A stretch of DNA of 58,488 bases from Deltaproteobacteria bacterium (lineage in GTDB: Bacteria > Myxococcota_A > Polyangia > JAAYKL01). Position numbers and translations under genes: made by a program. The notes under the pieces are model-generated. The model searched no databases. It was not told where the DNA came from and saw nothing but the letters and a program-made list of their open reading frames with translations. The stretch's first letter is position 1. Each line of letters opens with the position of its first letter. The stretch is from assembly GCA_016935665.1 (NCBI GenBank), contig JAFGQN010000049.1, positions 1 through 58,488 on the forward strand, given 5' to 3'. Positions 17,881-27,897 of this stretch are shown one piece after another.

Positions 17881-19035
17881 ATGAAATTTGATGTCTGTAT
17901 CATTGGCGCTGGACCCAGTGGGTTAAGCGCGGCGTTGGAATTTTTGTCTCAAGGGGCGAAGGTTTTGCTTTTTGAAAAAAGCAGTCGTCCGGGGCGTAAA
18001 GCATGTGGCGGAGGATTGACTCAGGACGCTTTCGAATTTTTATTTACCAGGTGGCATAACAAAAAAAAGTTCTCCTTGAAAACATGCGGACCTTTGGAAA
18101 CGTGTCGACAGTTAGCGGTTTACAGTGGCAACTCGGCAATCTATCGCGGTGCCAATAATTTAACCCCCTCTGATGGCGATGGGATGAACCGTTTCTTTGG
18201 CAGAGTCCATACACAAAGAGAAATCTTTGGAAAAGAGTGTTTGTCTGTTCACACATCGGCGCCGTTTATGCACGTTTCCAATCGAGTTGTGTGGCAAAAT
18301 GCAGTATTGATGCAGATAAAGGAGGATGGTGCTGAGATTATTGATGAACGGGTTGCACGTGTGAGTGACAAATTCATCGTTACCGAAAATGGCCGTTCTA
18401 TCGAAACCGATTTTGTGGTCGCGGCGGATGGCGCGAGATCATTGGTTCGAAGAACTTTAAAATTGCCATCTGCTGTCGGGATTGTTTGTCGGCAGCAAAT
18501 AGTCGAAAGTTCGGTAGCTAATGATTTCGACTTTGCCATACCATCTGTGTGGTTCCATTATGATATGTTTGGCGCTGGCTACGGTTGGATTTTTCCCTTC
18601 CAGGATGAGTTGCGCATCGGGTGCGGTGTGCCAGCCGGCAAAGGTGCACCGTCTCTTTTAAAGAGTTCATTTGAACGTTGGCTCTCGCATTTGCGATTGC
18701 CCATTAAGGCTGGTCAAATGCAAACCGGTTCTATCGGTAGCAGGTATTTTGGACATCGATTCGGACGCGTTTTCCTGGCAGGGGATGCGGCCGGCATGGC
18801 ATCTTCGGTGACAGGAGAGGGCATTTTTCAAGCACTTGTTTCAGGCCGTGAAGTGGCAAAGGAGATTTGCTCCCCTTCGTATCGTTCCGAAATAATTCCA
18901 GGATTGGCGATACAACATGAACGGACTTTCTCAACGGTGTCTCATCCCATCATAGGGCGCTCGCTGTACAACAATGCCAGGTCGATTTTGAAAATACCTG
19001 GGGTATCACAGCTCGCGATGCGAAAATTTTCGTAA
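17881..19035 (+). CDS. Geranylgeranyl reductase-like FAD oxidoreductase
   Basis: The product has 384 residues. An N-terminal dinucleotide fold (CIIGAGPSGLSAALEF) is followed by CGGGLTQDAFEF, a mid motif DFVVAADGARSLVRR, and the FAD closing motif FLAGDAAGMASSVTGEGI. This order is typical of the geranylgeranyl reductase / PHBH-like family that reduces isoprenoid chains (quinone side chains, lipids) or hydroxylates aromatics. The substrate cannot be told from sequence. It starts 38 bases after the VWA gene with no clear Shine-Dalgarno site. It converges with lpxC. Confidence 0.82.
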   Translation: MKFDVCIIGAGPSGLSAALEFLSQGAKVLLFEKSSRPGRKACGGGLTQDAFEFLFTRWHNKKKFSLKTCGPLETCRQLAVYSGNSAIYRGANNLTPSDGDGMNRFFGRVHTQREIFGKECLSVHTSAPFMHVSNRVVWQNAVLMQIKEDGAEIIDERVARVSDKFIVTENGRSIETDFVVAADGARSLVRRTLKLPSAVGIVCRQQIVESSVANDFDFAIPSVWFHYDMFGAGYGWIFPFQDELRIGCGVPAGKGAPSLLKSSFERWLSHLRLPIKAGQMQTGSIGSRYFGHRFGRVFLAGDAAGMASSVTGEGIFQALVSGREVAKEICSPSYRSEIIPGLAIQHERTFSTVSHPIIGRSLYNNARSILKIPGVSQLAMRKFS

Positions 19036-19114
19036 CCCTGTTTCGAATTAAATTCGGGCGTTCAACGTATCAAAGTGGCCCGTGTTGGCGATTTCAACCA
19101 GGACGGTTCGGTTA

Positions 19115-19942
19115 TCAAAGACTGAGTCTTCGAACTATTTCGTGGTTGATTTTGTGTCCCGGATGATAGACATCCAAATGCGCCGCCGGAAATGCGCCCA
19201 ACAGGGCCAAATCGCCCAGCAAGTCCAGCATTTTGTGTCTGGCAGGTTCATTTGGAAACCGCATTCCATCGGAATTGAGGGGACCGTGATCATTTATTAC
19301 AAGGGCATTTTGAAGTGTTCCTCCTAACGCCAGTCCACTGTTACGAAGTTGTGTGACTTCCTTTTCGAGGACGTACGTACGTGCGGGCGCCACTTCCAGT
19401 AAAAAATTGAGCTCATCGAGAACAATTTTGTACGTCATATCCCCAATGGGAGGCGGATATCGCAAATGTACAGAGTATACCGGGGACTCGCCGGGTGAGC
19501 AGGGAACAATTATTGCCTGTGACTCATTCTGCTTTATTTCAATTGTTTTATTTACTTCAAATAAAACATGGTTCTGAGAATTCCCAGCGCTTGAAAACGC
19601 CTTCACAAAAGGCAACGCACTCCCGTCCATTATGGGAATTTCTGGTCCATTCACCTCAACAGTTGCTTTGTCAAAAAAAAAGCTTAACGCCGCAAGAAGA
19701 TGTTCCACTGTTTGCACTGTACCTTCTGGTGACGACAGGCAAGTTGAACGGTGGCATTGGGCCATCAGATTTCGGGGGTGCGCGGGTATTTCGGCGCCGT
19801 TGCAAATGAAACGAAAGTCGTTGCGTAGTGATTTCCTGCAATGGTCCTTGACTGTGGCTTCGTTAATCATTACCCGCACAGTGCATCCAACGCCTGTGTG
19901 AACTCCCGGACCCTCAAATTCAAATGGTTTTGATATGCCCAT
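19115..19942 (-). CDS. lpxC: UDP-3-O-acyl-N-acetylglucosamine deacetylase
   Basis: The protein has 275 residues, a little short for LpxC. It carries out the committed zinc-dependent deacetylation of lipid A synthesis. Visible motifs are FEFEGPGVHTGVGC at the start, the zinc His in VEHLLAAL, NGPEIPIMDGSALPFV, ARTYVLEKEV, and the zinc site RHKMLDLLGDLALLG. The catalytic His is in GHKINHEIVRRL. All key residues are present. It shows that the organism has an LPS outer membrane. The start lies 9 bases after sppA, so the two are coupled. Confidence 0.95.
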   Translation of the reverse strand: MGISKPFEFEGPGVHTGVGCTVRVMINEATVKDHCRKSLRNDFRFICNGAEIPAHPRNLMAQCHRSTCLSSPEGTVQTVEHLLAALSFFFDKATVEVNGPEIPIMDGSALPFVKAFSSAGNSQNHVLFEVNKTIEIKQNESQAIIVPCSPGESPVYSVHLRYPPPIGDMTYKIVLDELNFLLEVAPARTYVLEKEVTQLRNSGLALGGTLQNALVINDHGPLNSDGMRFPNEPARHKMLDLLGDLALLGAFPAAHLDVYHPGHKINHEIVRRLSL

Positions 19943-19951
19943 TGGCGGGGA

Positions 19952-21736
19952 CTAATTGATGGAAAAAATATACGGACAGAATGTGAGCACACGCTCGTTT
20001 TTCATCAGGAGCCCCAGTTCGAGGGCGCGTCTGGTGGCATCGAATTCCTTTAACAACTGCACCTTCGCGTCTGCCCCTCCTGATAGTTGCTCCCCCAGTA
20101 TCTCCATGAACGTTTTGGGTGCCGGATAAAGAATCGCCTTTACGCCTTTTGCTTTGCCCAATTCCCGCGCCTTGTCTGTCGCTTCGCTGAGGTTCCCCAG
20201 CGCATCGACCAAACCGAATTTTTTTGCCTGTGCTCCAGTCCAGATGCGACCCTCGGCAATCTGTCTGACATCATCCACTTTCAGATTCCGTCCTTTAGAT
20301 ACGCGGTTTAAAAACAATTCATAGATACTTTTCATGGATGTCAGAATAACGTGACGCTCGTCATCGCTGAATGGCTGAAACGGGCTTAGCATTCCGGCGT
20401 TTTTTCCAAGTTTCACAGAATCACTGTGCACCCCTATTTGGTTTAGACCTTCTCCAAGCACCATCTTACCGCCCACGACGCCAATAGACCCAGTGATGGT
20501 ATTGGCATCGGCATATACATAGTCTGCCGCCGATGCGATGTAATATCCACCCGAAGCAGCCACATCTCCCATAGACGCCACGACCGGTTTTTGTTTAGCG
20601 AGTATTTGCACCGCTTCCCAGATGTTGTCCGAGGCCAACGCACTACCCCCAGGACTGTCAATTCGCAACACGACGGCTTTGACGGACTCATCTCGTGCTG
20701 CTGTCATTAAATTATCTATCAGTTCAAAATCGTACACCGCCTGGTTTCCAGAAAGCATGCCCCCTTTATTTTTGCCGCTGTTGATGGGACCGAGCGCTGG
20801 GATAATGGCTATTTTTTCCGTATCATCCTTTTTGTTTTCTCCGCCACCGCTGAGCAATTTCATTAAGTCGGAAAAGTCCATTTCCTTTTGCGGCTTTTTG
20901 CCGTAGTCGCTTTTCACACCACCCTTATATTTGTCACTGAGTTCAGCAATGACAGATGAGATGGATTTCACCTCGTCCACAAGGCCGTGTTTTTTAGCCT
21001 GGCTGGCGGTGAACGGTCCTTCGTCAATGAGCGTCTTCACTTTGTTCTGATCCAGTTTGCGACCTTTGGCGATGGTCGATGTAAACCGCTCATTAATATC
21101 TTTAAGCAGGGATTCTGTTGCTTCGCGTGCATCGACAGACATATCATTTCTTGTCACGTTTTCTGCTGCACTTTTGTATTTTCCAACTGCCAGCATGTCC
21201 GCCTGTACCCCAATTTTGTCGAGTAATTCCTTTAAATACACGCCTTCCATAGACAGACCGATGACATCCAGTCCCCCGGCTGGAGCCAGGATAATTTTGG
21301 GGCAATTTCCCGCAGCCATCCAGTACGATTTGTTGTCCGCTGATTCAAGGACGCATGTGACAGGTTTGTCTTTGGCGGTGTCCTGGATAACTGCGCCGAT
21401 TTCATTCAATCGTGCAAATCCGGATTGGAAAGCGGAAAAATGAACGATGATTTCCTGAACAAGGATGTCTGACTTTGCCTTTTTCATCAGCTTGCTGAAT
21501 TTATCTCTGGACATACCTGGCTCTGAGAAGAACACACCTTCGTCAGTGAAATCGGGCATGGCGCCATCCAGATGAAAAAGGACAGCTATCGGGCCGCCGT
21601 CGTCTTTTTTTGATGTGCTGGTTCCAAAAGAATCCAGACCAAAATCGCAAGTACAGCCCGATATCAGGCCAGTCCAAAAAAGTATGCCAACAAAGATATG
21701 AGAAATCTTTGCAGCAAATGGTTTGGATGTTTGCAT
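19952..21736 (-). CDS. sppA: Signal peptide peptidase SppA, long form, predicted lipoprotein
   Basis: The product has 594 residues, as in the long E. coli-type protease IV with two homologous halves. The N-terminal half has the general-base Lys in LAVGKYKSAAE (about residue 201). The C-terminal half has the nucleophile Ser in MGDVAASGGYYIASAADYVY, preceded by LRIDSPGGSALASD. The N-terminus ends in LISGC, a lipobox, instead of a plain membrane helix. It cleaves leftover signal peptides at the membrane. It is 38 bases after the zinc-ribbon/TPR gene and directly before lpxC, so the three probably form an envelope operon. Confidence 0.92.
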   Translation of the reverse strand: MQTSKPFAAKISHIFVGILFWTGLISGCTCDFGLDSFGTSTSKKDDGGPIAVLFHLDGAMPDFTDEGVFFSEPGMSRDKFSKLMKKAKSDILVQEIIVHFSAFQSGFARLNEIGAVIQDTAKDKPVTCVLESADNKSYWMAAGNCPKIILAPAGGLDVIGLSMEGVYLKELLDKIGVQADMLAVGKYKSAAENVTRNDMSVDAREATESLLKDINERFTSTIAKGRKLDQNKVKTLIDEGPFTASQAKKHGLVDEVKSISSVIAELSDKYKGGVKSDYGKKPQKEMDFSDLMKLLSGGGENKKDDTEKIAIIPALGPINSGKNKGGMLSGNQAVYDFELIDNLMTAARDESVKAVVLRIDSPGGSALASDNIWEAVQILAKQKPVVASMGDVAASGGYYIASAADYVYADANTITGSIGVVGGKMVLGEGLNQIGVHSDSVKLGKNAGMLSPFQPFSDDERHVILTSMKSIYELFLNRVSKGRNLKVDDVRQIAEGRIWTGAQAKKFGLVDALGNLSEATDKARELGKAKGVKAILYPAPKTFMEILGEQLSGGADAKVQLLKEFDATRRALELGLLMKNERVLTFCPYIFSIN

Positions 21737-21774
21737 AGCGTTTATCTCCGTTAATTGTATTCCGTTGATTGTGT

Positions 21775-24474
21775 TTAGTTGGCTGAATCGATTGGCGCGC
21801 CAGGAACAGGTTCTGCGATATTGGACACTGGCGCCCTCTGAGTGGATGGCTCTGCAGGTGGCGGCGTGGGCACTTGTTCTTCCGCAGATTCTGCAGGTGG
21901 CGAATTTCCGGATGGTCGGTTGGAACCGGACTCCCCGGTCGTTCCATCGGCGCCGGTTTTCACTTCATTCGATCCGGTTCCAGAAGGGGGGGCGTCAGAA
22001 GCAGGAGATGAAGAGACATCGCTTTCACCTTTTGTACTCTGTGCCTCGATAGTTGATTTCAGTTCATCAATATTTCGCTGGGCCATTGCCGCCTGACGAC
22101 CAGAAGGATTGCTAGCCAGATATTTTTCGAACCAGTTCAATGATTCCCGGTTCTGTCCCATGAATTTGTAAGTTTGTGCCATTCCAATCTGGGCGGGGCC
22201 AAAGCTCGAGTTTATATCCAGTGCACGCTTGAATTTGGCAATGGCCTGTCCTCGGGAGCCCATATCGATGTACGCATATCCCAGACCATTAAGCGCTTCT
22301 ATGTTATTGGGATCGCTTTCTAAAACCTGATTAAACAGAGTAACTGCCTCGGCCGGATTTCCACTTCGGTGCGCCGCAGCGGCTTTGCGAAGCAACTGAT
22401 CGGGTCTCATGGATGATACCGATTCGCCGTTTTCATGATTCGCTGCACGTTCTGACACATCTTCAACCGAATTGTTGTGTGATACGACCTGTTTGGGTTC
22501 CTCTGGCTGTGTTGGTGTTGCCACTTCGGAATCTTCAGCTCCATCATCGGGGGGGATTACGCGAATGAGTGCAACTGATTTGTTGTCGGCGATGCGCTGT
22601 TTCAGTTCGAGCGCAGCAATATGTTTACTGTTAAGCTGCAATATTCGACTGATGGATTTTTGTGCCTCATCATTACGGCCAGCTGCCAACTGCACCCGCG
22701 CAAGACGATACAATACGCGCAGTCGGGGTTCACTGACGACGATAGACTTTAACATCCCAATTATTTCCGCTTCGTTTTTGCCTTCTGCGATACCGATAAG
22801 CGCGCTCACATAGCTGGCATCCTGATTGTTTTCCGCTGCGCGACCCTTTTCAAGGTGTGATTTTGCCATTTCCACTTTCCCCTCCATCAAAGCGACTTCC
22901 GCCATTGCAAGATTCGCTTCGGGATGATTCGGGGCAATGGATAGCGCCTGTTGCGCTTTAATTCTGGCGTCAGCCAGGCGTGATTTAAAAGAAAGGTCGA
23001 GATTTTCGATTTCAGCAGATGGGGCCTCAGTCGGAGAACCTTCTTTCCGTGACTCGGATTCGTCATTCCTTGCATCAAGATAATTGTCGTTCAGGTGCTG
23101 TGCCCAGATGGCATACAAATGCGCCAGTTGCGCCAGCGCGTCGGCGTTATCTTTCTGAATGGATAAAACCTTCAGGTACTTCTTTTCCGCCTGCGCAAAA
23201 TCCGATGACGTATCGAGCAGGACTTTCTCCCTCGCTTCCAATAGCAGCGTCGCTTGACGCTCCTCCATTTTTGAGTCCTGCACCTGACCAAACTGGTTCA
23301 GCAGAAGCTCTCGCTGAAACAGAAACAGGTAGGCGGCTGTGCCAAACAGTAGAGCAATAACCGATATAACAACGAAGGCCGTCGCTCGATTTTTTTTTCG
23401 TACGGGGACATATGACGAAACGTTGTCCGCAACGGATTTTACTGAACTCGATGATTGTGCCCACCCCGGTTCATTATGATGTATTTGTTCACTTCCGGTA
23501 GACCACTTTTCTTCAGCGATGGAAGGAACGCTTGAAAAATCAAGCTCCTCTGTATCGTGTGCTTTGGGAGATGTGTGCGGTAAACCCGTGTACACGTGGT
23601 CTTTGCCACTCATGCGCGCATTATCCGAATTTGATGAAACCAAAGATCCGGCCTCATTTCGTTCCAATGGTTGTCGCAAAGTGCTGCCGGCCAAATTTAC
23701 GCCTGTTGAAGGCGGTGCGGCAGGAGGTGTAACCAACACATCTGATTTTATTGGCTGGGATGGTGGCGGTTGCACATTCTGGGGGGGAGACGCCGGTTTG
23801 ATCGAAGGTGAAGACGTTAATTGCGATCGTGATGGCCGGGGTTCAATTTTTTCTGTCTGTGCCAGAACCGTTTTTTGTAATTCCGGCGGTTGTTTCCTGA
23901 TTGGCGGCGAGGAAACGCCAGCCATCGTGCCAGTGTTGGGAGACGATGATTTTGGGCTGGACGGCGGAGGAACAGTTGTTTTCTTTGACGGCACCGTACG
24001 AATATGGAGAGGCGGACTTGCAGGCGCACTGGTGAATGCGGTTGCAGCTTTTCCCTTGAGTGTTGGGTGTCTGGGAATATTCTCCGGTTTTCCCACAGCC
24101 CCCTGTCCTCTAGGTGGGCGGCTGATGGGTTGACTTCCGGGAAGGAAATTTTTCAGTTCAGGTGTGTCTGAAATTTCTTTCCATGGACCACCAAATCGAG
24201 AAACCAGATCGGTGCTGCTTGCCCTGCCGTTTCTTATGTAATTCTGAATTTTAATCGTATCGAGAAACTTTTCAATTTCACCGGATTTTTTTTGCAATAC
24301 CCATGGCACCGCAGGGTCTGTGCTCGCCAGCGAACCGCCGCTGGGCTTTTTTACCGGTGGAAAAGCTTTAAACACATGTCCACATTGTGTGCACCGGACG
24401 GGCGATCCCTTTGGGGATAATCGGTTTTCATCTAAAAAATACTCAGTACTGCACTTTTCACATTTTATCTGCAT
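21775..24474 (-). CDS. Zinc-ribbon, GYF-like and TPR membrane protein
   Basis: The product has 899 residues. Residues 1-35 are an MJ0042-type zinc ribbon with C5-x2-C8 and C28-x2-C31. Residues about 59-110 resemble a GYF_2-like domain (WVLQKKSGEIEKFLD, then PWKEISDTPELKNF). A long Pro/Ser-rich linker follows, then one membrane helix near residue 370 (AFVVISVIALLFGTAAYLF). The outer part has TPR repeats (NADALAQLAHLYA, NIEALNGLGYAYIDMG, FGPAQIGMAQTYKFMG) and a Pro/Ser/Gly tail. This architecture is typical of myxobacteria-like genomes. It probably links a cytoplasmic partner with envelope functions. It leads the operon with sppA and lpxC. Confidence 0.82.
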   Translation of the reverse strand: MQIKCEKCSTEYFLDENRLSPKGSPVRCTQCGHVFKAFPPVKKPSGGSLASTDPAVPWVLQKKSGEIEKFLDTIKIQNYIRNGRASSTDLVSRFGGPWKEISDTPELKNFLPGSQPISRPPRGQGAVGKPENIPRHPTLKGKAATAFTSAPASPPLHIRTVPSKKTTVPPPSSPKSSSPNTGTMAGVSSPPIRKQPPELQKTVLAQTEKIEPRPSRSQLTSSPSIKPASPPQNVQPPPSQPIKSDVLVTPPAAPPSTGVNLAGSTLRQPLERNEAGSLVSSNSDNARMSGKDHVYTGLPHTSPKAHDTEELDFSSVPSIAEEKWSTGSEQIHHNEPGWAQSSSSVKSVADNVSSYVPVRKKNRATAFVVISVIALLFGTAAYLFLFQRELLLNQFGQVQDSKMEERQATLLLEAREKVLLDTSSDFAQAEKKYLKVLSIQKDNADALAQLAHLYAIWAQHLNDNYLDARNDESESRKEGSPTEAPSAEIENLDLSFKSRLADARIKAQQALSIAPNHPEANLAMAEVALMEGKVEMAKSHLEKGRAAENNQDASYVSALIGIAEGKNEAEIIGMLKSIVVSEPRLRVLYRLARVQLAAGRNDEAQKSISRILQLNSKHIAALELKQRIADNKSVALIRVIPPDDGAEDSEVATPTQPEEPKQVVSHNNSVEDVSERAANHENGESVSSMRPDQLLRKAAAAHRSGNPAEAVTLFNQVLESDPNNIEALNGLGYAYIDMGSRGQAIAKFKRALDINSSFGPAQIGMAQTYKFMGQNRESLNWFEKYLASNPSGRQAAMAQRNIDELKSTIEAQSTKGESDVSSSPASDAPPSGTGSNEVKTGADGTTGESGSNRPSGNSPPAESAEEQVPTPPPAEPSTQRAPVSNIAEPVPGAPIDSAN

Positions 24475-24615
24475 GGCGGCAATTATACTCGCTCCCTTAC
24501 TTTTGAATAGTCAAAGCAACGTTATTTCTCGTTTTTTTCGTATATGAAATATATGCTCAATTTGTCGACATATAAATGTGCGGAATGCTTTTTTTATCTC
24601 TTTGTACACGAATAG

Positions 24616-24646
24616 TGAAACACCTTTTTTGAACAGGTGTGTTTCA
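24616..24646. terminator. Inverted repeat downstream of the cation diffusion facilitator
   Basis: TGAAACACCT (from 24616) pairs with AGGTGTGTTTCA (ending 24646), with a two-base bulge. It lies 12 bases beyond the stop of the minus-strand CDF gene. There is no T-run after it in the direction of transcription, so it is a weak terminator candidate or only an mRNA-stabilising hairpin. Confidence 0.4.
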
Positions 24647-24657
24647 GTGGATTATTT

Positions 24658-25551
24658 TCAATGCGGTTCAATATGCACCAGGACATCGCTGATGCTGTTG
24701 TTTGAAGCTATGAGTGACCGCTTAACATCTCTGGCGATGTCGTGTCCCGCATCAATGGTCAGCTTTCTGTGAACAAGTACATGCAGATCTACAAAAATAT
24801 CGGCGCCCACGCTGCGTGTTCGAATGGCATGGACGTCCTGTACTCCGGGGATGCCCCTGGTGATGGTTTCTATGTGCACGACAATCTGCTCATCCACTGC
24901 TTCATCGGCAAGCTGTCCGACATTTGACCGTATAATCTGCCAGGCACTGTGAAGAATAAACACGGATACAATTGCTGCAGCGATGCCATCTATAAACCGA
25001 TATTGTGGAAAAATCCAAACCGCAACAAGTGCAACCGCCACTGGGATGGAGCTGAATGCATCCGATCTGTGGTGCCAGGCGTTGGCCTTAAGCGCACTGG
25101 ACTTGATTTTATTTCCAGCTTTTACGGTATATCTGTATAGCGCTTCCTTAACCACAATTGATATCAACGCCGCTACGAACGCAATCAGATCCGGGGGCGG
25201 CGCAGGTGTCTGTGTCATCGAACGGATGGCATTATAACCAAGCGCCACGGCGGTTGCTGCGAGTGCCAACCCGACAACGATGGACACGATTGTTTCTATG
25301 CGTTGATGACCGTATGGATGATTTGAATCTGGCGGCAGTGACCAGTATTTGACGCCGATAATTACAATGATATCTGTGGCGCAATCCGAAAGACTGTGAA
25401 ATCCATCCGCGACAACGGCCTGACTGGAACCGAAAAAACCCGCCAGAACTTTGAGGACTGAAAGACTTATGTTTACGAGCAGGCCAACAAAGGTCAGGCG
25501 ACGAATTGTTTGAGTTCGAACTTGTTCTGTAGCCGATGTATTAATCATCAA
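24658..25551 (-). CDS. Cation diffusion facilitator family transporter
   Basis: The protein has 297 residues. It is an inner-membrane efflux carrier for divalent metals such as zinc, iron or manganese, driven by protons. Six membrane helices are visible. The metal sites are DGFHSLSDCATD in helix 2 and HAWHHRSDAFSS in helix 5; a cytoplasmic ferredoxin-like domain with HAIRTRSVGADIFVDLHV follows. The first half of each site (DxxxD/HxxxD) is complete. The start at 25551 leaves a short polar N-terminus. It stands alone upstream of the zinc-ribbon gene by 183 bases. The metal cannot be named from sequence alone. Confidence 0.92.
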   Translation of the reverse strand: MMINTSATEQVRTQTIRRLTFVGLLVNISLSVLKVLAGFFGSSQAVVADGFHSLSDCATDIIVIIGVKYWSLPPDSNHPYGHQRIETIVSIVVGLALAATAVALGYNAIRSMTQTPAPPPDLIAFVAALISIVVKEALYRYTVKAGNKIKSSALKANAWHHRSDAFSSIPVAVALVAVWIFPQYRFIDGIAAAIVSVFILHSAWQIIRSNVGQLADEAVDEQIVVHIETITRGIPGVQDVHAIRTRSVGADIFVDLHVLVHRKLTIDAGHDIARDVKRSLIASNNSISDVLVHIEPH

Positions 25552-25694
25552 TCACCTTATTTACCGATACGGTGTACATCATTCCCGTATGCGACGCTAG
25601 CATGATAGATTAAAATTTTTGACATACTAATCCGGGTGTGTTCAAAGTTGAAAATCAATGGCCCAAAACCTTATCCCATAAATATGGAGGAGAG

Positions 25695-26288
25695 ATGACT
25701 CAACGCCGCGCTCAGATAAATCGCAAAACCCTTGAAACAGATATTTCTCTGGAGTTAAATCTGGATGGTGTGGGGCAGGGGACTATTGTCACAGGAGTGG
25801 GATTTCTGGACCACATGCTCAATAGTCTCGTAAAACATTCGGGTGTGGATTTAAAGTTGAGTTGTCATGGAGATCTTCATATTGACGACCATCATACGGC
25901 CGAAGATTGTGCAATCGCGCTCGGACGGGCATTTAGTGAGGCTTTGGGCGACAAACGTGGTATCAGTCGATTCGGCTATGCCTATGCTCCATTGGATGAA
26001 TCATTGGCCAGAGCAGTTGTAGACCTTTCGGGCCGGCCATATTCTCATATCCAGCTTCAACTGGATGGCAGTAGCTCACTTGGATCATTGAAAGCAGAAA
26101 ACATCACACATGTGTTCGAATCTTTTGCCATGTCTGCCGCCTTAACGCTGCATGTTGATGTGATTAGAGGCGAAAACAGCCATCACAAAGCAGAAGCTGC
26201 CTTCAAGGCACTGGCATTGGCTTTGCGAGCAGCAATTTCAATGCGTGAGGGCAGTCATGCTGTACCGAGTACAAAGGGTGTTTTGTAG
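25695..26288 (+). CDS. hisB: Imidazoleglycerol-phosphate dehydratase
   Basis: The protein has 197 residues, the normal length for the monofunctional enzyme. It performs the sixth step of histidine synthesis. The manganese-binding motifs are FLDHMLNSLVKHSG, DDHHTAEDCAIALG and ENSHHKAEAAFKALA. ATG 25695 is chosen because GGAGGAGAG lies just before it; an upstream in-frame start at 25638 would add 19 residues not seen in the family. hisD lies 292 bases downstream, so the genes are neighbours but not tightly coupled. Confidence 0.95.
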   Translation: MTQRRAQINRKTLETDISLELNLDGVGQGTIVTGVGFLDHMLNSLVKHSGVDLKLSCHGDLHIDDHHTAEDCAIALGRAFSEALGDKRGISRFGYAYAPLDESLARAVVDLSGRPYSHIQLQLDGSSSLGSLKAENITHVFESFAMSAALTLHVDVIRGENSHHKAEAAFKALALALRAAISMREGSHAVPSTKGVL

Positions 26289-26426
26289 TTTTCTTAAAAA
26301 AAAGAATTTGTTGTCGAAGTTTTTGTGCGGCAGCTGTTACCAAATTCGAACAAGTGTACTGACCTGTATAACTTTGCAGGCTATCCAATCGCATCGACAA
26401 CTTCAGCAGTAAAATACATCTTTGTG

Positions 26427-26452
26427 AATCCCGTTATTTAACAATCGGGATT
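26427..26452. repeat. Inverted repeat in the hisB-hisD gap
   Basis: AATCCCG (26427-26433) and CGGGATT (26446-26452) form a 7-bp stem with a 12-base A/T-rich loop. It lies about 140 bases after hisB and 130 before hisD. It lacks a T-run. It may be a weak transcription end for hisB or part of the hisD leader. Confidence 0.3.
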
Positions 26453-26580
26453 TCAGCGCAAAAACTTCTTGTATGTAATCGAAAAATATACCAGGCAGAC
26501 AGTAATAGTTTTTCTGATGGTTACTTTTTGGTAGCATCGCAACCGGGAGTGTAACCCTACAGCTACGACAGGAGAGGCAC

Positions 26581-27840
26581 GTGCTTTTACAGAGAGTGGA
26601 CAAAAACGATGTTGGTTCGAGAACTATTCCTCCGGTGGATGCGGAAGCTGAGAGCACCGTTCGGGGGATTATTAACGATATTTGCAAGCGTGGTGAGGAC
26701 GCGCTGTATGAGTACTCTGTGAAGTTTGGTGATATTGCCAAGGGTGATCCGCTGATAATTCCCAGAGAACAATTGAAGGACGCGGTTCACCAGATATCGA
26801 AAGCGGATGCCGAGCTGCTTAAACGTACAGCCGCTCGAATCGAAACGTTTGCAAAGGCCCAGCTGAACTCAATCCATGAGATGGCCATTCCGATTCCAGG
26901 GGGCAAGGCCGGCCATAGAATAGCCGCAGTGGACAGAGCGTGCTGTTATGCGCCTGGTGGGCGGTTCCCTTTACCGTCATCTGTGCTTATGACAGCAATT
27001 ACCGCACGTGTTGCCGGTGTAAATGATGTGTGGGTCACATCGCCCAAACCAGTTCCAGTCACTCTCGCTGCCGCTTATTACGCTGGGGCGGACGGTTTCG
27101 CCGCTGTTGGCGGCGCTCAAGCCATTGCGGCATTTGCTTATGGTGCGGGGCAAATTCCCGCGTGTGATATAATCGTAGGACCTGGAAACAAATATGTCAC
27201 CGCTGCAAAAAAACTGGTATCGGGTCACGTGGCTATTGATATGCTGGCCGGTCCTTCCGAGTTGACAGTTTTGGCAGATCATACGGCCTCTGCCAAAACT
27301 GTTGCTGCTGACCTTCTGGCTCAGGCGGAGCATGACGTTGTTGCAGTGCCGATTCTGGTGACAACAAGTGAACGACTCATCGACGAGGTGAACGATGAGC
27401 TCATGCTTCAGCTGTCGGAATTGACCACAGCTGATACTGCCGGTGAATCGTTGAACAATGGATTTGCTGTTCTTGTAGACACTTTGGATGAAGGTGCCGC
27501 GATATGCAATCAACTTGGGCCGGAGCATTTGGAAATAATTGCGGAGGATGCCGCTGTTGTGGCAAAAAAATGCAATAATTACGGTGGATTATTTATTGGT
27601 GAAGGAACAGCGGAAGTTCTGGGAGATTATGGCGCTGGACCCAACCATACTTTACCAACCGGTGGAACTTCCAGGTATACCGGTGGATTGTCGGTCTTTG
27701 ATTTTTTGAGAATCCGAACATGGATTGAAATAACAGATACGAAAGCCGCTTTAACGCTGGTGGAAGATTCGGCTCGGTTGGCAGAGCTGGAGGGTTTGGA
27801 TGGCCATCGCAAATCAGCGTTGCGGCGAAAATGCCAGTGA
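26581..27840 (+). CDS. hisD: Histidinol dehydrogenase
   Basis: The protein has 419 residues. It oxidises histidinol to histidine in two NAD-dependent steps with zinc. Visible family motifs are RACCYAPGGRFPLPSSVLM, VGGAQAIAAFAYG, IVGPGNKYVTAAKKLV, DMLAGPSELTVLAD, and DLLAQAEHDVVAVP. The substrate/zinc segment GPNHTLPTGGTSRYTGGLSV is also present. The GTG start at 26581 has AGGAGAGG just upstream. An exported SRPBCC protein gene follows after 57 bases. Confidence 0.95.
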   Translation: MLLQRVDKNDVGSRTIPPVDAEAESTVRGIINDICKRGEDALYEYSVKFGDIAKGDPLIIPREQLKDAVHQISKADAELLKRTAARIETFAKAQLNSIHEMAIPIPGGKAGHRIAAVDRACCYAPGGRFPLPSSVLMTAITARVAGVNDVWVTSPKPVPVTLAAAYYAGADGFAAVGGAQAIAAFAYGAGQIPACDIIVGPGNKYVTAAKKLVSGHVAIDMLAGPSELTVLADHTASAKTVAADLLAQAEHDVVAVPILVTTSERLIDEVNDELMLQLSELTTADTAGESLNNGFAVLVDTLDEGAAICNQLGPEHLEIIAEDAAVVAKKCNNYGGLFIGEGTAEVLGDYGAGPNHTLPTGGTSRYTGGLSVFDFLRIRTWIEITDTKAALTLVEDSARLAELEGLDGHRKSALRRKCQ

Positions 27841-27897
27841 ACGTTTGCGTTTCAGGCGTATCGGCAAAAAACGATTCGTTGTAGAATACTTAACGGG

